A stretch of 64,000 nt of DNA from Panulirus ornatus (lineage: Eukaryota; Arthropoda; Malacostraca; Decapoda; Palinuridae). The notes beneath the pieces were generated by a model, which searched no databases, was not told the DNA's origin, and was given only the letters and a program-made list of their open reading frames with translations. The stretch lies in contig NC_092261.1 in assembly GCF_036320965.1 (NCBI RefSeq), forward strand, positions 17,566,646 through 17,630,645. The letters are read 5' to 3'. Positions 1 through 11,759 of the stretch are shown here, piece after piece. The translations under genes and the position numbers were made by a program. Numbering within the stretch: position 1 is the stretch's first letter; every line of letters begins with the position of its first letter.

Positions 1-812
1 GAGTTGTGCGCAGGAGGGTGGATGTACAGGAAATGAGATGTTTGAGGACAATGTGTGGTGTGAGGTGGTTTGATCGAGTAAGTAATGTAAGGATAAGAGA
101 GATGTGTAGAAATAAAAAGAGCGTGGTTGAGAGAGCAGAAGAGGGTGTTTTGAAATGGTTTGGGCACATGGAGAGAATGAGTGAGGAAAGATTAACCAAG
201 AGGATATATGTGTCGGTGGTGGTGGGAACGAGGAGAAGTGGGAGACCAAATTGGAGGTGGAAAAATGGAGTGAAATAGATTTTGTGTGATCGGGGCTTGA
301 ACATGCAGGAGGGTGAAAGGCCTGCAAGGAATAGAGTGAATTGGATCGATGTGGTATACCGGGGTTGACGTGCTGTCAGTGGATTGAATCAAGGCATGTG
401 AAGCGTCTGGGGTAAACCATGGAAAGTTGTGTGGGGCCTAGATGTGGAAAGGGAGCTGTGGTTTCGGTGCATTACACATGACAGCTAGAGACTGAGTGTG
501 AACGAATATGGCCTCTGTTGTCTTTTCCTAGCGCTACCTCGCGCGCGTGCGGGGGAGGGGAGTGCCATTTCAGGTGTGGCGGGGTGGCGACGGGAATGGC
601 TGAGGGAAGCAAGTATGAATATGTATATATGTATTTGTCTGTGTATGTATATGTATGTATACATTTGAAATATATAGGTATGTATATGTGCGTGTGTGGG
701 CGTGTATGTATATACATGTGTATGTGGTTCGGTTGGGCCATTCTATCGTCTGTTTCCTTGAGCTACCTCGCTAGCGCGGGAGACAGCAACAAAGTATGAT
801 AAAAGAATAATA
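1..812 (+). mobile_element. RTE-like LINE copy A, 3' end, cut by window start
   Basis: This is the last part of an RTE-like retrotransposon: the C-terminal region that follows the reverse transcriptase, then the 3' untranslated region. The reading frame from about position 6 contains RRRVD, WFGHMERM, LTKRIYV and GRPNWRWK, which recur in every other copy in the window. An in-frame TAG near 276 replaces a lysine codon found in other copies, and a TGA near 366 stands where some copies have CGA. The 3' UTR is the long version and ends near 812 with CGCTACCTCGCTAGCGCGGG, followed by a short A-rich stretch and (TA)n. The copy is dead. Its 5' part lies outside the window. Confidence 0.85.
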
Positions 813-1301
<489 letters not shown>

Positions 1302-1608
1302 CTGACATCATTTAGGTTAACTGCATCTTGTACCAGCCCACCTGCTACGGCCTGAGCAAGATATTACAGGCACTTGACAGGCCAGAACGTACATGGGAGG
1401 GAGGGGTAATAGGAGACCCCGATTGTTCATGATGAGGTTATCTGCTGACGTGATCTAGATTGCAGTAAAAACAGGATAGCAAAGCGTAGTTATACAAATA
1501 TAAGTGATTTAGGAGGCAAGTTACAGAGGTGGGTTCAGGGCCCCATGTATTCAATATACAGTACGTCACCTCAAGCTGACATTCCTACATTAGCGAGGGA
1601 GCTGACAC
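1302..1608. other. Unassigned single-copy-looking DNA
   Basis: No coding frame, tRNA box pair or recognised repeat is visible. A few TTAGCGAGG-like words near 1591 recall the RTE tail but are too short to call. Confidence 0.5.
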
Positions 1609-1613
1609 ACACA

Positions 1614-1654
<41 letters not shown>
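1609..1654. repeat. (CA)n microsatellite
   Basis: About 46 bp of CA with one CAAACA interruption near the start. Confidence 0.95.
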
Positions 1655-1659
<5 letters not shown>

Positions 1660-1672
1660 TCACTTTCTCCCT

Positions 1673-1711
1673 AGGCCTTGATTAGATAAGAAATGTATCT
1701 AATGAAGGCCT
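1673..1711. repeat. Short near-perfect inverted repeat
   Basis: Arms 1673-1688 (AGGCCTTGATTAGATA) and 1696-1711 (TATCTAATGAAGGCCT) pair at 15 of 16 positions around a 7-nt loop. It could form a hairpin in DNA or RNA; no function is known. Confidence 0.8.
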
Positions 1712-3010
1712 GGAGGGACGGGAGGATTGCTGGCAGGTCTGTGTATGGCTGGAAGGGTTGCTGGCAGGCCTGTGTATGCCAACTGTAATGTTATTCCGAT
1801 GATGGTGTCGCCCGCTCCATCATCTCCATGAATATTCAAAGGGGTTTCATCCGGTAATTTTATTTTCCGGGGGCTTATAATTGACGATGCAGCTCTGTAG
1901 GAGGAAGCGGGGCGGACGGGGGGAGCATGGAAGGGATGAGATGGGAAGGTGGTGGGAGAGGGGATGTATTACCCCCAGTAAAGGTATGGGGAAGTCTACG
2001 TGGAATGGGGGGACGGAGGAAGAATTAATCTCTCTAATGGATTTCAAAACAGTAAATCCAAGGCATAATCCTCCACAAGGTAATTTAGATGTAAATTATA
2101 TTTTGTAAAGTGTAGAAGCTAAAGCAAGAATGATAAGAAAAAAAAAAGATTATATAAATATATATTTGGCAAAAGACTCAGAGCTTGCAACATGTCCGGG
2201 AGGGAAGAGAAGAGGAGGATTTCAGCTTAAGTTCAAGGGATTAATTTCAGGTTTGTGGAGGTGATAATCCCAAGGTCCATCCTTCATATACAACGTTGCT
2301 CAGGTGACGAGGCCTCCATAAATCACACCCCTTCCAGCCGGCCGCTGCCCCGTCTACCGTGGGGCTCGGATGTCTCTTCAGAGGACGTTGCTGGGCGGGT
2401 GTTCGTGGATTCTGGGCATCAGTGAGTTCACAGCGGCCAGTTGTACGACGATGGTGTTTTCAGTGAATGATGAATGACTGACGCACGACAAAGCAAATTA
2501 TTACTCGTCCGATGGTCTTTCCCCCCCATACGTGAAGTGAGACGTGTCTGGCAAGCATAAATTTTTTTCGCTGAATGTGAAAGAAAAAAAAAAATGTACG
2601 AGTTTCAAGACAATACGATCGCTGAAAGGATTATGATCGGGATGATATCGATTATATCTGACGTACGTTTTATATACATATATGAGCGTTCTCGCTCGCT
2701 TAATACCTTACGACTACTTGTGACACAGAGGCAGGGAGGGGACGGAGAGACTCGATAATCTGCTTAAGTAATTTTACAAAGGCCTCATTTCCGTAACCCA
2801 ACGGGCGATGACTGCACCACACACACAAGAGTCGATCGTGTTAAGCCGTTTTCGCCGGAGCTTAAGCAAATGCGCTGCAACACACAACACCGACGCATCG
2901 GTCCAAAAAAAAAAAAAAGTTGGCGTTGAATAGGCAGCAGAGGTAGAACAAGCAGGAAACATCGCGTCCCAATAAAACCCAGCTCAAAGGACTTAAGCCA
3001 GCTGAGTGGA
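1712..3010. other. Repeat-poor unassigned DNA
   Basis: A roughly 30-bp imperfect direct repeat (GGAWGGTTGCTGGCAGG-like) occurs around 1725-1780. The rest shows no transposon motifs and no microsatellite longer than a homopolymer run. AT-rich words such as GGTAATTTTATT, CTTATAATTG and CATAAATCA and the balanced base composition are compatible with non-coding single-copy DNA. No convincing exon was seen. Confidence 0.4.
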
Positions 3011-3125
3011 CACTAAGCCAGCCGTTTAGCGCTGTGGTTAGGAGGGTTTAGGAGTGATGTGGTGCCAGACGAGTCCAGGCTTCGATACCTTTGTCGGCGT
3101 CACCGGGAGGAGGAAGGCGCCGCGG
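3011..3125 (+). mobile_element. Possible degenerate tRNA-like SINE head
   Basis: TTTAGCGCTGTGGTTAGGAG resembles an RNA polymerase III A box, and GGCTTCGATACC about 50 bp later resembles a B box. The spacing suits a tRNA-derived SINE head. The downstream body does not clearly match the other SINEs here, so this is a weak call. Confidence 0.3.
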
Positions 3126-3524
3126 CAACACAGTTCTATACGTCGAGCCATATCATCACACACACACAGCAGCAACAGCGAAGGTCCAAGTTAGGGTCGT
3201 ATACCACGGAAGACTCGTCCACACAGATATGCAGCTGCAACACTGGTATATGCATATGTCATCGCATACACGGCGGTACACGCAGAAACACCAACACCAA
3301 AACACATCTGAACTTATGTCACATGTAGGTGATCGGAAGTACATACACGTGTATACACAACCTCGACTATATACACATATGAACACATGGTAAACAAACA
3401 TGCTGTCCCAATATACATAAATGTAACTCGCTTCTTATTTAAACAAGTAAGTATATCTGATCCTGTAAATACGAACGCCATCCTGCACAAGAATTCCTTA
3501 TATATATTTATGTATATATATATT

Positions 3525-3527
<3 letters not shown>
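3126..3527. other. Unassigned CA-rich DNA
   Basis: Rich in ACAC and ATACAC words, with no clear family match. Short open frames here are composition artefacts. Confidence 0.4.

Positions 3528-3620
<93 letters not shown>
3528..3620. repeat. Compound (TA)n(TTA)n microsatellite
   Basis: (TA)n to about 3576, then (TTA)n to 3620. The TTA run directly adjoins the 3' end of the minus-strand RTE copy B, so on that strand it is the element's (TAA)n tail. Confidence 0.95.
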
Positions 3621-4762
3621 TTGCTTTGTCGCTGTCTCCCGCGTTTGCGAGGTAGCGCAAGGAAACAGACGAAAGAAATGGCCCAACCCACCCCCATACA
3701 CATGTATATACAAACACGTCCACACCCGCAAATATACATACCTCTACATCTCAATGTACACATATATATACACACACAGACATATACACATATACACATG
3801 TACATAATTCATACTGTCTGCCTTTATTCATTTCCATCGCCATCACGCCACACATGGAATAACATCCCCCTCCCCCCTCATGTGTGCGAAGTAGCGCTAG
3901 GAAAAGACAACAAAGGCCCCATTCGTTCACACTCAGTTTCTAGCTGTCATGTAATAATGCCCGAAACCACAGCCCCCTTTCCACATCCAGGCCCCACACA
4001 ACTTTCCATGGTTTACCCCAGACGCTTCACATGCCCTGATTCAATCCATTGACAGCATGTCGACACCGGTATACCACATCGATCCAATTCACTCTATTCC
4101 TTGCCCGCCTTGCACCCTCCTGCATGTTCAGGCCCCGATCACTCAAAATCTTTTTCACTCCGTCTTTCCACCTTCAATTTGGTCTCCCACTTCTCGTTCC
4201 CTCCACCTCCGACACATATATCCTCTTGGTCAATCTTTCCTCACTCATTCTCTCCATGTGACCAAATCATTTCAAAACACCCTCTTCTGCTCTCTCAACC
4301 ACACTCTTTTTATTTCCACAAATCTCTCTTACCTTTACATTACTTACTCGATCAAACCATCTCACACCACATATTGTCCTCAAACATCTCATTTCCAGCA
4401 CATCCATCCTCCTGCGCACAACTCTATCCATAGCCCACGCCTCGCAACCATACAACATTGTTGGAACCACTATTCCTTCAAACATACCAATTTTTGCTTT
4501 CCGAGATAATGTTCTCGACTTCCAAACATTCTTCAAGGCTCCCAGGATTTTCGCCCCCTCCCCCACCCTATGATTCACTTCCGCTTCCATGGTTCCATCC
4601 GCTGCCAGATCCACTCCCAGATATCTAAAACACTTTACTTCCTCCAGTTTTTCTCCATTCAAACTTACCTCCCTATTGACTTGACCCTCAACCCTACTGT
4701 ACCTAATAACCTTGCTCTTATTCACATTTACTCTTAACTTTCTTCTTTCACACACTTTACCA
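3621..4762 (-). mobile_element. RTE-like LINE copy B, 3' part
   Basis: Minus-strand copy holding the long 3' UTR (3621-4040) and the C-terminal region up to KSKVIRYSRVEG (about 4760). Its open frame runs leftward from 4881 to 4267 and encodes CFRYLGVDLAADGTMEAEV, YGCEAWAMD and NKKSVVERAEEGVLK; it stops short of the usual end. The CGA form of the final codon region is kept. The 5' side is cut at a CAC-containing junction with unrelated sequence, indicating truncation or recombination. Confidence 0.85.
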
Positions 4763-4809
4763 CGGGGACTCATAGGAATATCTTGATCACACGCAAAATT
4801 GTGATCCTT

Positions 4810-4868
<59 letters not shown>
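4763..4868. repeat. Unidentified repeat edge plus (TA)n
   Basis: 4763-4815 is a short non-RTE stretch containing GATCACACGCAAAATTGTGATC, which is partly palindromic. 4816-4868 is (TA)n. The first part may be the edge of another dispersed repeat, but only one copy is in this window. Confidence 0.5.
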
Positions 4869-4869
<1 letters not shown>

Positions 4870-5130
4870 CATAACACCCAAGACCTTTTGCGTGGTAGAC
4901 GGGAACGCTAACTGCTAGGCTATGATCGTCCCTTCGTCTCATATCCATGAGAAATTGGGTCTACACCAGTCAAATCCCATCAGGCTCACATTACCAGCAC
5001 CAGGCATTATACACAACCTTACTGCACAAAAGCGAATTCATATGAACAAGAAATAGAGTGCATATGAAAGCGCACTTTCATAGAACATATAATACCTTCC
5101 AACAGCCAAGATTCGAACCCCACAGACCTT
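4869..5130 (-). mobile_element. tRNA-like SINE family 2, two overlapping units
   Basis: On the minus strand a B-box-like GGTTCGAATC (about 5112-5121) is followed by a body, then by CTGGTGTAGACCCA and GACGATCATAGCCTAGCAG (A-box-like), ending at the (TA)n. The same order of blocks appears at 7840-8060 on the plus strand. The tRNA-like head therefore lies downstream of another unit's body, which suggests a tandem or dimeric SINE. Pol III boxes are degenerate here. Confidence 0.55.
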
Positions 5131-5301
5131 TCTATAGTTTACCCCGGATTTCATATGCCTTGGTTTAGTCCATTGACAACACATTGATCCAAGTATACCA
5201 CATCATTCCATTCCACTATTCCGTGCACGCCTTTCACCCTCCTGCATGTTCATACCCCGATCGCTCAAAAATCTTTTTTAATCCAACCTTCCATCTCTGT
5301 G

Positions 5302-5302
<1 letters not shown>
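5131..5302 (-). mobile_element. RTE-like LINE copy C, small fragment
   Basis: A 170-bp minus-strand fragment covering the end of the RTE C-terminal region and the start of the 3' UTR (GTTTACCCCGGATTTCATATG, CACCCTCCTGCATGTTCA and similar words). It is more diverged than copies F to H. Its 5' side stops at (TA)n. Confidence 0.75.
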
Positions 5303-5376
<74 letters not shown>

Positions 5377-5394
5377 AATGTACACGATTACGTT

Positions 5395-5437
<43 letters not shown>

Positions 5438-5451
5438 CACACACACACAAT
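5303..5451. repeat. (TA)n and (CA)n microsatellites
   Basis: (TA)n at 5303-5373, a short unique spacer, then (CA)n at 5398-5449 with one AACA slip. Confidence 0.95.
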
Positions 5452-6824
5452 TATAGCTCTGTCTGTGGTTTGTATTTCTCTTTCCCTTGTCTCCGTCAAT
5501 ATGCAAATCCGACTCAAGCATCAATTGCAGGTGAATGGGAACGTGGCAAGCCCTCTTAATTCTCAGGGGAGGAACGAGGCCACTGTATCCTTTAGCCAGA
5601 ACCAGTTCTTTATCGTTACACCTGAGCCAATCATAAGCTTTAATGCCTGGGGAGGGTAAGCACCTTGCACCCGATATTCCAAAAGTGGAGAGAAAAAAAA
5701 ATGGGAATCCCATACCTCACGATTTTCTTTTCTTTTGCCGATGACTTAAGTTCAACACCCGCTTAGGAAATGGTTCAGGCTTCGGTTATCCTAGATTTGT
5801 GACTTGCCATCGATAGCCGACGGTATTTTCAACGTTAGGTAGTTAAGCGGATCCTTTCGTATGTCTCTGGGTAACGCATTTAGCATCATACACACATTTA
5901 AGAAATAGCCAAAAGTACGAGTAAATTACAGAAATTTGATTAACAAGATTATGTTCTTTTTCACACGTTGTGTAAGACCTATAAATTCTCAAGTCACCTC
6001 GAGGCGTCAAACTAGACTTTATATGCAGCTTGGAAAACTCGTAAATGCACAAACTGACGCTTGAACTTGTATATGTAATAACAAACGCAGCAAATATGAT
6101 CAATGTTTTCCACAGCGGCTGACACGAACACAAGCCAGATCTCACGAAAGGATCCTGATGGCCAGTGACCACAGGTGTGTAACGTCGTCAGCTCCATACT
6201 ACCTCAGATACTCAGTTCGTACACACTCAGAAACACAGGACCACATAAGACGTCATGAGGTTGCACATCTAGACTTTATACAGTCACAAAGTCTCCTTAT
6301 TTTGTATGGTTTTACCGAGACAGCGCAAAAAAAACCTAAGCATTTTATTTTCGAAATGCAGTTAAAGTGGTATAATCGTCCGAAAAATTTCTTTACTTAG
6401 TAAATAATGTAATGGATACCTTTCAGGTAACTGATATGCTACGTATGCCGCATAGCCTAACACTTGAAATATGCTACTAACGTCTGTACCATCAGAGATA
6501 CCTTACATGCATCTAAATCTAAGATTAACTGAAATCATTATCACTAAAATGAAGCTGGATGAACAGTAAAGCGAACATGGGAAAGCAATGGTAAAAAAAA
6601 AAAAAAAAAAAAACAGACCTTTGCTCCGAAAAACCGACTGCCAGACTCCGCCGGTTTGAGGTAACACCGCGAGTGAAAAGTCACCTTTGGGGAAGCTGTA
6701 TTAATGTCGGTTGATGAAACAGTACACACACACACATCAAGGAACAACCCACGTCAAAGGAGTACGTTCTGTCCTTGCTACTGAGTGTAACGCAGCATTG
6801 GAGCTGCAGGAGGAACCCTAGACA
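5452..6824. other. Repeat-poor unassigned DNA
   Basis: No transposon motif is visible apart from homopolymer runs (A run at 6593-6612). Frames of about 110 codons on the minus strand (5843-6172) lack any family signature and are not called. Octamer-like ATGCAAAT occurs near 5502. Nothing more can be supported. Confidence 0.4.
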
Positions 6825-7400
6825 GGGCCAAACAAGGAAACCGTCACCCATTCTCTTAAGCAATTCAACTGCCAAAGCCATTAACTCCAGCCGATTTGCC
6901 ACATCTCATTTCAAGTAAGGCTTTCACCACCTCTTCTCTCTCCACCAAACCACTTGCCATGACCCTCTCACTTCGCATACCTCCCCGATCCAAACACCCT
7001 ACATCTGCCGCCCTAACAACAAACACGTTCAATAATCCTTCAAAGTAATCCCTCCATCTCCTCTTTACCTCATCTTTACCTGTTACCACTGCCCCAGTGA
7101 CCCCTTCACCGATGCTCCCATTTGTTCTCTTATTTTTCTCAAACGATTAAACGCCTTCCGAAACATACCGTTCTTCTCTGAGGTTTGCTGAAAATTGCAC
7201 GTCTCAACTTTCAGATGCCCTCTTTTCAACCCCCTCTTGACCTCCATCTCGATCCTAAGCATCTCCCAACCACTCGCGCTCCTTCCCTTTAAGTAAGACC
7301 CATACACCCTTTCTTGTCTCATTCATTAGCCATTTAACTTCGTCATCCCACCACTCACTACCCTTTCTCACCTGCCCGCCTCCCAACTGAACTGGTTCTT
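6825..7400 (-). mobile_element. Older RTE-like LINE copy D, RT N-terminal part
   Basis: Minus-strand reading gives, in order, a WWDDEVKW-like motif (about 7360), RKIREQMGASVKG (about 7130), RRWRDYFEGLLNVF (about 7040), VEREEVVKALLEM and AGVNGF, then after a frameshift LMALAVELLKRMGDGF. These match the start of the RT region of copy H but with many substitutions, so the copy belongs to an older or different subfamily. Both ends are truncated and no complete frame exists. Confidence 0.75.
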
Positions 7401-7850
7401 ATATCGAGTCACGGTGCACAGATATATAAACCAGTTCAAGATCAGCATCTTTTTAGGAAACTTACTTCCTTGTATGGATTACTGCTCTTATACCTGGGAT
7501 GGTTCTAGCTTTGCATCCTTACTTTACACAATTGAGTCGAAATCGGTCCGACTCATAAACTCTCCCAAGGAAACTTCAAAACTTGGCCCCCTTGCCTACG
7601 CCTCAATGTTGGCTCATTTTCCCTTCTTCTGTAGGTACTATTTTGGTTTACTTTTCCCAAGAGCTGGCTGCTTGTATCTCCATCACTAGCTAGAACACAC
7701 GATACTCGGCAGGCTGCAGCGTCACATGATTACTGTGTGGCCGTAGGCAACTCAAGGGTGAGCCGTTTTGATCACTGTTTCTTTCCCTATACTTCCGTGT
7801 TGTACAGTTAGGTTCGCTATATGCTATCTGCTGGTTATGTGAGCCTGATG
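7401..7850 (+). mobile_element. Jockey-like LINE fragment, RT C-terminus
   Basis: Plus-strand frame 7414-7689 reads LLPCMDYCSYTWDG, then ESKSVRLINSP and FFCRYYFG, which is the typical post-thumb region of Jockey-type reverse transcriptases (CMEYCSHIW, SKAIRLI, YRYYFG). It continues in another frame with DTRQAAASHDYCVAVGNSR and FFPYTSVL. Both ends are cut. It belongs to the same general type as the element at 11760-14830. Confidence 0.75.
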
Positions 7851-8060
7851 GGAAATGACCGGTGTAGACCTTGTTGCTCACCAACGTGAGACGAAGGGCA
7901 TTCGATTACATAGTATTCGGATAGTCATTTCCCCCTTAGGGGCGATCATAGCCTACCGGTAGCGCTCCCGCCTGCTACGCAGGGGTCATGGGTTCGATCC
8001 TGGCTGTTGGAGGATTGTATGATATATATGATGATAAAATTCCGTTCCCATCGGGTTATA
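7840..8060 (+). mobile_element. tRNA-like SINE family 2
   Basis: Contains TAGCCTACCGG (7949-7959, A-box-like) and GGTTCGATCC (7991-8000, B-box-like) in tRNA-like spacing, preceded by GAGCCTGATGGGAAATGACC and GTGAGACGAAGGG, and followed by TGGCTGTTGGAGG. The same blocks occur in the minus-strand copy at 4869-5130. A good cloverleaf cannot be drawn because the T stem does not pair, so this is a SINE rather than a tRNA gene. Confidence 0.6.
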
Positions 8061-8719
8061 AGTTTTAGTTTGCTGACAATGTGGCAACAATATTTCCTCA
8101 CACCACTAGAGTCAGTATTGGTATTACGAAGTATAGAGTATGACTGGGTGTGTCCACACGACTTTTATTTGCAATGACCAGTGAAAACTCTCATATGGAA
8201 ATCAGTTATCAAACGTGTCCTCTTGTTCACTTCTCTCATACTTCATATCGCCCTGAGAGGAGCGTGCTGCCAATGCTGCTGTGATGAAACAGTTTTCTCT
8301 CCTTGCCAACAACTTAACAGTGTTGCCACAATGCCACTTATCTTGTATCCTTATGGGAAAGAACTTTTGTTACACCCAGTATATATCAACGCTAACCTAG
8401 ATGTCTTCACACAGGTGCCCACTCCTCTCTCCCCCTCCCCAACGACGATGACACACAAACAAAAGGACTGCAAGAAAAACAAACAAACAAATAATTCGAT
8501 GACAATACCCACGAGTGATTCCAGGAAAATCATGTCCAATATATGACTTTTCCTGATTTGCTTCTTATTTCTTCTTTTGTGCTTAATATTTTCGTAAAAA
8601 AAAAGTATTATGAATAGTACTGCAAATTTACAGCGTGGAATAGTTTCCAAGTTATTACTGGGTTGCAGAGTACGTTCAAAAAGGCAACACACAGTGGTAC
8701 ACACACACACACACACATA

Positions 8720-8765
<46 letters not shown>

Positions 8766-9454
8766 AACTACAAAGGCATATGTGATAAACAGAATTATAC
8801 TGGCATTTACAGACTCAAACAGACACAAATACAGACACAGTAAAAAACACATACAAAAAGTAACTTTACGTCATATACATACAGACTGATATTCAACTGA
8901 GTCTGTTTGTCAAACATATATTCTAGGTAGAAAAGACGAGCTGTTTAATGGAACATGAAATGTTTTCAGCTGGAGCAACGAAGTGGTTCTTATTTTTCAG
9001 GGTTAAAGAATAATAATCGCTCAGCGAACTAAAAAACTGATCAGTGATGTTTCCTGAAATGTTAAGCGCGGAATAAAAAAAAATCCACAAGGGCTCTGAC
9101 TGATTAAATTTGGACTGAAGTTAAGCAGCCTCATGCGGTGGAAAAAAAAAAAATCTTTTCGAAAATGATATGATAACGTGGCATTTATCTAAACCGGTCA
9201 TTAGTGGCGGCAAACATATCTAATGTGGAATTTACACAGTGTTCTGAATGTGGGACTGTCACCGCATTATCGTCTTTTTAATGTGTAGATATTTGTGTGG
9301 GTGTTTGTTTATCTGGCTGTGTGCTTATGTACAGATGTGTACGAATATCCAGTGTATGCATAAGATCATTACGTTTTCGTGTGTTACAAATTATCAGGTG
9401 GTACAGAGAGGTGTTTCTGTATGTGTACCGAGGGAAAGTGTATAATTATATTGA
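8061..9454. other. Unassigned DNA
   Basis: Holds the (CA)n at 8700-8762 and short A runs. The 121-codon plus frame at 8181 and the 137-codon minus frame at 8351 have no recognisable motifs; the latter is largely translated microsatellite. No feature is supported. Confidence 0.4.
8700..8762. repeat. (CA)n microsatellite
   Basis: About 63 bp of CA with two CATA interruptions. Confidence 0.95.
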
Positions 9455-10775
9455 GTTTACCTGGTAAATTGTATGGGAGAGTGGCGATTGAGGGGGGTGG
9501 TGGCATGCACAGAGCATCAGACTGGGGAGGAACAATGTGGCTTCCGGAGTGGTAGAGGATATGTGGATCAGGTGTTTACAGTGAAAAATGTTTCCGGAAT
9601 AATTTTCAGATATTGGATCTGGAGAAAACGTATGATACGAATGACACGGAGATGCTCTGTGGAAGGTGATGCAAATGTATGGTGTGGGGTGGAAAGCTGT
9701 TCGAAACAGCGAAGAGCTTTTATCAAGACCGTAAGGCGTGTGTGAAATTAAGGAGAGAGGAGGATGGGTTGTTCTTCTTCGTGATGTAACCGTGGTTGTT
9801 TAGTATGTTTCAGGATAGGGTGCAGGAGGAGGTAAAAGCGAGCATACTGGAGGGAGGAACAGCTTGTTGGAGGTGGGGGGACCTGGGAGGAGGTAAATGC
9901 TAGGATACTGGAGGGAGGAACAGCTTGTTGGAGGTGGGGGGGGGGACACCTGGGAGGTAAGTCAGTTGTTTGCTCATGATACATCGTGTGGCAGGTCTAG
10001 TGGGAAATTGCAACAACTCTTTTTTGAGTTTGAGAGAGCGAGTCAAAGGAGAAACTTAAGAATGGTGTGAATGAAAGCGAGGTTATTAGCTCTGGTAGTG
10101 ACGAGAGAGAGAGGTTATTTAGAGTGCAAGATTGAATGAAGAGAACTTCGAGGACGTGAAGTGTAATTTAGACACCTGGTAGTGGGTATGGCCGCGAGTG
10201 AAACCATGGGAGCTGAAGTGGGTGGCTGAGGGTTAAGGGGTGGGAGAGGAAGGTCCTGGATGCATAGATAAATGCGTAAAAAGAGAAACCATTTGCTTTA
10301 AGAGCAAAGATGGACATGTTTCATGGTATAGCAATCCTGTCGGTGATGCACTGATGAAAGACGTGGGCGTTACACAAATATGTAAGAAGATGGTGGATAT
10401 GTTGGAAATGAAATGTATATGGATGATACGTGGAATAAGAAGGTTTGATCGAGTGAGAAATGATTCGGTAAGAGAGAGGAGTGATAGGAAGAGGGTTATG
10501 AATGAGAGAGCAGATGAGGTGGGTGATGAAATGACTCAGGCATATGGAGAGGAGATTTGAGGACAGAATAACTACGAGGGCATGCTGTACGAGGCAAAAA
10601 GTGGAGGGGAAAAATATAAGCGGGAGTACAAAGAGGAAGTGGAAGGATGTAGTGAAAGATGTTTTGAAAGTTCGGAGCTCGAACATTGAGGAGGGTGAAA
10701 GGCGTATAAGGGAGAGAGAGAATTGTAGTGATTTGGTGTACAGAAGACGTGCTGTCAATAGGATGGACCCAACCA
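9455..10775 (+). mobile_element. Older RTE-like LINE copy E, RT palm to C-terminus
   Basis: Plus-strand frames give ACTEHQTGEEQCGFRSGRG and VDQVFTVKNV (9497-9590), then the palm region in shifted frames, a degenerate CSLMIHRV-like remnant of the FADD block near 9970, KKMVDMLEMKCIWMIRGIRR and FDRVRNDSVRE (10380-10480), and EEGERRIRERENCSDLVYRR (10690-10750). The sequence is far from copies F to H, so it is an old insertion or a sister subfamily. A 62-bp tandem duplication lies inside it. It contains many frameshifts and stops. Confidence 0.8.
9829..9957. repeat. 62-bp tandem duplication inside RTE copy E
   Basis: Two near-identical units contain GATACTGGAGGGAGGAACAG-like sequence (first unit with CATACTGG) and TGTTGGAGGTGGGGGG; the second has a longer G run. 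It appears to be a local duplication after insertion. Confidence 0.85.
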
Positions 10776-10849
10776 TTACCAGATCCTTACCTACAGAGCA
10801 GGAAGATGAACCCCTTGTGTTCCATAGGCGTGTAGATGATGTCTCGATT

Positions 10850-11585
10850 GATACTTCTCTTTGATGTAAGTACGTGGACGACTCTATTATGGATGTATAT
10901 GCCTCTCATTGTATCGCCCTCCAAAACCCTCTAGAAAGCCTCCAGACCTGAACAACGTCACTACCAACCAAACCAAGACCACATAAACCTGCTTTTCCCA
11001 CCCTCAGCGTCTCAGCAGACTCCAGCCTCCTTCAGGGGGTTCACCAAGCTGCTCTTGGTCACTCTGGTCAATAAACTAAGCCGGAAGGAACACGTTAGAA
11101 CCATCTTCAGATCTTCCAACGATGGTCTCTACATTCTTCGTAGGCATATGATACTTGGATTCCCTACATCTAAGTTAAAGCAAGTATTCGTAACAATCAT
11201 TCAACTCAAACTGGCCTTCCTCCCTAACTACAACAAAGTATAGGATTCTAGAAAGGTACACTAAAGGACATTTGAGACCTTTCCCAGTGCCTTTTACATC
11301 ACCTAAAAAGAGGCGCTCAACACACTGGGCCTCCCAACTCACACCATCCATCAAAAACACATATGACATTTTGGCTAGAAGATATCGCATCGCTCTCGTC
11401 ACCGTCACCTTCCGCTAGCAGAAATCCCTCATCCCAAAGTTACAAATCAGCACCGTAATGGCATCGAGCCCATAAGTGTTCATGCAGACCGCTATAAGAG
11501 CAGCCCCATCCGAGTCACTGTGAACTGATAGTCAGGAGACTGCCTATCCCAATGCACGGTAAAGAACTGCCTGTTTAACTCTCCT
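10850..11585 (+). mobile_element. LINE fragment with YVDD reverse transcriptase motif
   Basis: After the end of copy E the plus strand reads KYVDDSIM (about 10868-10890), the RT catalytic box in YxDD form. It is followed by KLSRKEHVRTIFRSSNDGLY, LRRHMILGFPTSKLKQVFV and, in another frame, a NTLGLPT-like word and HADRYKSSPIRV. This order (catalytic box, LSWKEHV, LRRL, LGLPT) is typical of Jockey/CR1-type LINE palm, thumb and C-terminus. The clade cannot be fixed by eye. Stops and frameshifts make it a fossil. Confidence 0.65.
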
Positions 11586-11759
11586 TTTTTCACATTTTCC
11601 GCATTTTCTTTGTGTATTATTGGCTGCAGTTAATTCAGTAATCATCTCTAAGTTTGTGTACACATGTAGTTGTAGAGTACTGGCCCCTAGCAAGAACTCT
11701 TCCATTTAAGGCATACCAACTTCACATTATTTCCTTTTCCTTCTCTTTTTTCTATAACT

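Noticed and set aside
3528..3620. LTR or terminal inverted repeats around RTE copies
   Set aside because: Flanks are only (TA)n or (TAA)n; no terminal repeats of the element itself are present, as expected for a non-LTR element.
3387..4052. 221-codon plus-strand frame running through (TA)n, (TTA)n and the RTE 3' UTR
   Set aside because: It is translated microsatellite (Tyr-Ile, Ile runs) joined to the antisense of an RTE 3' UTR; no family motif or gene context.
4267..4881. 204-codon minus frame starting with Tyr-Ile repeats
   Set aside because: The C-terminal part is real RTE sequence (copy B), but the start is translated (TA)n and unrelated sequence, so the fusion frame is not a gene.
5843..6172. 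109-codon minus frame as a host exon
   Set aside because: No domain signature, no convincing splice sites, and such lengths are expected by chance in 64 kb.
7929..8010. Functional tRNA gene
   Set aside because: A and B boxes are tRNA-like but the T stem and acceptor stem do not pair, and the same sequence recurs with SINE blocks around it.
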